From JALYOC01 sp036675345 (GTDB taxonomy: Bacteria; Myxococcota; Myxococcia; Myxococcales; Myxococcaceae): DNA of 64,000 nucleotides. Positions 63,314 to 64,000 of the stretch are shown here, in pieces. The DNA lies in the NCBI GenBank assembly GCA_036675345.1, contig JAKFFE010000022.1:1-64000 (forward strand). The letters are read 5' to 3'. A program made the position numbers and the translations under genes. Position 1 is the stretch's first letter. Each line of letters opens with the position of its first letter. Under the pieces are notes generated by a model that saw only the letters and a program-made list of their open reading frames with translations, was not told the DNA's origin and searched no databases.

Positions 63314-64000
63314 ATGAAGGCCCAACATCGGTGGTGGCTGGTTCTCGGAACGCTGCAGTCACTGGCGTGTGTGAGCACTTCGGGGACCGAGCCCCGCCCG
63401 GGTTCCAGACCAGAGGCAGCGGACGCCGGGGCAGTCGCTCCGGTCAGACCCTTCTCACGCCCGGTGCAGTCTCCCCCCGCCGAACCCGGTGCCCGACCCA
63501 ACGGCGACGCCTGGCGGGACGAGATCCTCTACTTCGTGGTGCTGGATCGTTTCGCGAACGGAGATCCCGCCAACGACGTGCAGGTAAATCCCTCCGCCAA
63601 GGGCGCCTTCCACGGCGGGGATCTCAAGGGCCTGACCGCCCAGCTGGATGAGCTGGCGGACCTGGGGATCACCGCGATCTGGCTCACCCCGGTGGTGAAG
63701 AACATCGATCACTTCGTCACCGGCGCCGGCTTCCCGGACTGGGGCTACCACGGCTACTGGGCGGACGACTTCACCCGGCTGGACCCGCGCTTTGGCACCG
63801 AGGCGGAGCTCAAGGCGCTGGTGGACGCGGCGCACGCGCGGAAGATCAAGGTCCTGCTGGACGTGGTCTACAACCATGTCGGCTACGGCTCTCGCTACAC
63901 CACCGATCCCCAGACCCGCGACTGGCTGCGCTCCTCTGCCGAGTGCGGCCGCGACGACGAGCTGACGATGTGTCTCTCCGGGCTGCCGGACTTCAAGACC
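63314..64000 (+). CDS. Alpha-amylase family (GH13) lipoprotein, 3' end outside the window
   Basis: The first 229 residues of an exported glycoside hydrolase. A short signal peptide ends QSLAC, a lipobox. A Pro-rich linker follows, then the GH13 barrel: EILYFVVLDRFANGD, GITAIWLTPV, YWADDFTRLDPRFG and conserved region I DVVYNHVG. The catalytic Asp and Glu regions lie beyond the window. ATG at 63314 is 172 bp from the divergent DUF4145-like start. It probably degrades starch-type glucans at the cell surface. Confidence 0.85.
   Translation, partial: MKAQHRWWLVLGTLQSLACVSTSGTEPRPGSRPEAADAGAVAPVRPFSRPVQSPPAEPGARPNGDAWRDEILYFVVLDRFANGDPANDVQVNPSAKGAFHGGDLKGLTAQLDELADLGITAIWLTPVVKNIDHFVTGAGFPDWGYHGYWADDFTRLDPRFGTEAELKALVDAAHARKIKVLLDVVYNHVGYGSRYTTDPQTRDWLRSSAECGRDDELTMCLSGLPDFKT

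Overview
This is a very GC-rich (roughly 70%) stretch of bacterial chromosome, densely packed with genes on both strands. Several features point to a member of the Myxococcota (myxobacteria and relatives): stand-alone and fused PilZ-type domains of the kind expanded in Myxococcus, a cytosolic Ser/Thr protein kinase, a sigma-54 response regulator beside a soluble histidine kinase, an Hsp70 fused to a PilZ-like domain, many lipoproteins, and many GT-C-type membrane glycosyltransferases. I cannot name the genus. No rRNA, tRNA or CRISPR was seen.

Layout. 0.1-5.3 kb (minus): a probable operon of a membrane-anchored MutS-family ATPase, an M1 aminopeptidase and a K+/H+ antiporter. 5.3-8.9 kb (minus): a Crp/Fnr-type regulator with its own terminator, then a histidine kinase and NtrC-type regulator pair. 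8.9-14.5 kb (plus): a fused membrane/spermidine-synthase-like protein, an exported protein of unknown function, a CAP-domain lipoprotein and a PilZ protein. 14.5-15.1 kb: non-coding, with a 92-bp near-perfect inverted repeat and an eight-unit minisatellite. 15.1-18.9 kb: lipoproteins, an alpha/beta hydrolase and a GT39-type gene with a frameshift. 19.0-31.9 kb: an orphan Flp-type pilin, then a large surface-glycan-like cluster. That cluster holds two further GT-C enzymes, two GT2 enzymes, two YfhO-type proteins, a radical SAM protein and a methyltransferase. 32-37 kb: a degenerate amidohydrolase, an RlmI-like methyltransferase, a Ser/Thr kinase, TruA and a membrane protein. 37.3-40.9 kb: an iron-uptake operon behind a near-perfect Fur box (PepSY membrane protein, TonB receptor, 73-aa protein). 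41-42.6 kb: IS21 istB remnants and a zinc-ribbon protein. 42.6-52 kb: ClpB, small conserved proteins, ThiE with a class-I amidotransferase, and an OPT transporter. 52-57.5 kb: a hemerythrin with a histone-like tail facing NnrS, a methyltransferase and two tandem LPG-synthase/flippase-like membrane proteins. 57.5-60.5 kb: the PilZ-Hsp70 fusion. 60.7-63.1 kb: a lower-GC two-gene island (zinc-ribbon/DUF4145-like protein plus HNH nuclease). 63.3 kb to the end: the start of an exported GH13 alpha-amylase.

How it fits together. The glycan cluster could build and decorate an exported polymer: GT2 enzymes would charge lipid carriers, GT-C enzymes would use them, and the radical SAM and methyltransferase would modify. 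The iron operon is a self-contained Fur-regulated unit. Hemerythrin and NnrS suggest handling of nitric oxide or oxygen. The most unusual items are the PilZ-Hsp70 fusion, the HNH/DUF4145 island, the membrane MutS-like ATPase, a dispersed palindromic repeat that also sits in frame inside a coding sequence, and an amidohydrolase that has lost metal-ligand positions. Everything was read by eye; family names rest on motif recognition, not on database searches.
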